A stretch of DNA of 5,736 nucleotides from CAYIFC01 sp964362645 (GTDB taxonomy: Bacteria > Patescibacteriota > Minisyncoccia > Phycocordibacterales > JACOZG01), in contig CAYIFC010000040.1 of NCBI GenBank assembly GCA_964362645.1, positions 1 to 5,736 on the forward strand, read 5' to 3'. A program made the translations under genes and the position numbers. This document shows, piece after piece, positions 5,593-5,736 of this stretch. Within the stretch, counting starts at the first letter, position 1, and the number at the start of each line of letters is the position of its first letter. Under the pieces are notes generated by a model. That model worked only from the letters and a program-made list of their open reading frames with translations, made no database searches and was not told the origin of the DNA.

Positions 5593-5628
5593 GTCTGGTC
5601 GTGTGACGCCACACGACCAGACTTTTTT
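5593..5628 (+). terminator. intrinsic terminator of the operon / RNA candidate
   Basis: GTCTGGTCGTGTG (5593-5605) and CACACGACCAGAC (5610-5622) form a perfect 13-bp hairpin with a four-base loop (ACGC), followed immediately by six T's (5623-5628). It is a textbook rho-independent terminator pointing forward. It would end the trxB transcript and any RNA made from the preceding structured stretch, and isolates the tRNA promoter downstream. No A-tract precedes it, so it is not bidirectional. Confidence 0.92.
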
Positions 5629-5643
5629 ATGTTTTAATTTTTA

Positions 5644-5671
5644 TTGCCATCGCCATAAAAAATGTTACTAT
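5644..5671 (+). promoter_or_regulatory. promoter of tRNA-Glu, extended -10
   Basis: TTGCCA (5644-5649) and TACTAT (5666-5671) lie 16 bp apart, with TG at 5663-5664 forming an extended -10. Predicted transcription start is about 5678-5680, a few bases before the mature tRNA 5' end at 5683, so only a very short leader would need removal. The site lies directly after the operon terminator in an A/T-rich stretch. Confidence 0.6.
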
Positions 5672-5682
5672 ACGCAAGTTGT

Positions 5683-5736
5683 GGCCCTATCGTCTAACGG
5701 TTAGGACGCCGGCTTTTCAAGCCGTTAATCCGGGTT
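5683..5736 (+). tRNA. tRNA-Glu (anticodon UUC), 3' end cut by window
   Basis: The acceptor strand GGCCCTA (5683-5689), D arm GTCT/GGAC (5692-5695 and 5704-5707), anticodon stem CCGGC/GCCGT (5709-5713 and 5721-5725) and a seven-base anticodon loop TTTTCAA are all in order. The anticodon TTC is at 5716-5718, which reads GAA/GAG glutamate codons. A four-base variable region (TAAT) and the first T-arm strand CCGGG plus TT follow before the window ends. The outermost anticodon-stem pair (5709-5725) is C-T, a mismatch. The 3' half of the T arm and acceptor strand are not visible. Confidence 0.93.

Overview
The window reads as a chromosomal housekeeping locus from a Candidate Phyla Radiation (Patescibacteria) bacterium, probably Parcubacteria-like. 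This is an inference. It rests on the compact gene packing with 26-29 bp gene overlaps, the near absence of Shine-Dalgarno sequences, a secreted beta-propeller protein with a signal peptide followed by a short coiled coil, an unusually long lysine/arginine-rich bS21-like protein, and divergent but recognisable FtsA and FtsZ. TAA, TAG and TGA all end genes here, so TGA is not recoded as in Gracilibacteria.

Layout. (1) 1-184: the 3' end of a GC-rich forward reading frame with a helix-turn-helix, running into (2) 84-1433, a minus-strand gene for an exported nine-repeat beta-propeller protein. The two coding frames overlap by about 100 bp, and the last propeller repeat looks truncated there. (3) 1434-1511: a short divergent control region with two back-to-back sigma70-type promoters, each placed so that its mRNA would begin at or within a few bases of the start codon (leaderless). 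(4) 1512-5406: one tight forward operon, bS21-like (rpsU) - ybeY - ftsA - ftsZ - trxB. Gene junctions are -26, -29, +17 and +6 bp. (5) 5407-5628: a GC-rich stretch with no protein gene that can fold into several helices and ends in a perfect 13-bp terminator hairpin plus six T's. It may be a structured 3' UTR or an independent small RNA. (6) 5644-5736: an extended -10 promoter and the first 54 bases of tRNA-Glu(UUC), cut by the window end.

How the genes work together. bS21 and YbeY both act at the 3' end of 16S rRNA (small-subunit initiation and rRNA maturation). FtsA and FtsZ form the membrane-tethered division ring. TrxB-like reductase supplies dithiol reducing power. The operon therefore couples ribosome maturation, division and redox maintenance under one visible promoter. 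No mobile element, CRISPR array or defence system is visible. The main curiosities are a two-base-change-away variant of the FtsZ tubulin signature (GGGTMSG), altered ATP-site residues in FtsA, a TrxB lacking the NADPH-binding arginines, the paired leaderless promoters, and the structured RNA candidate.
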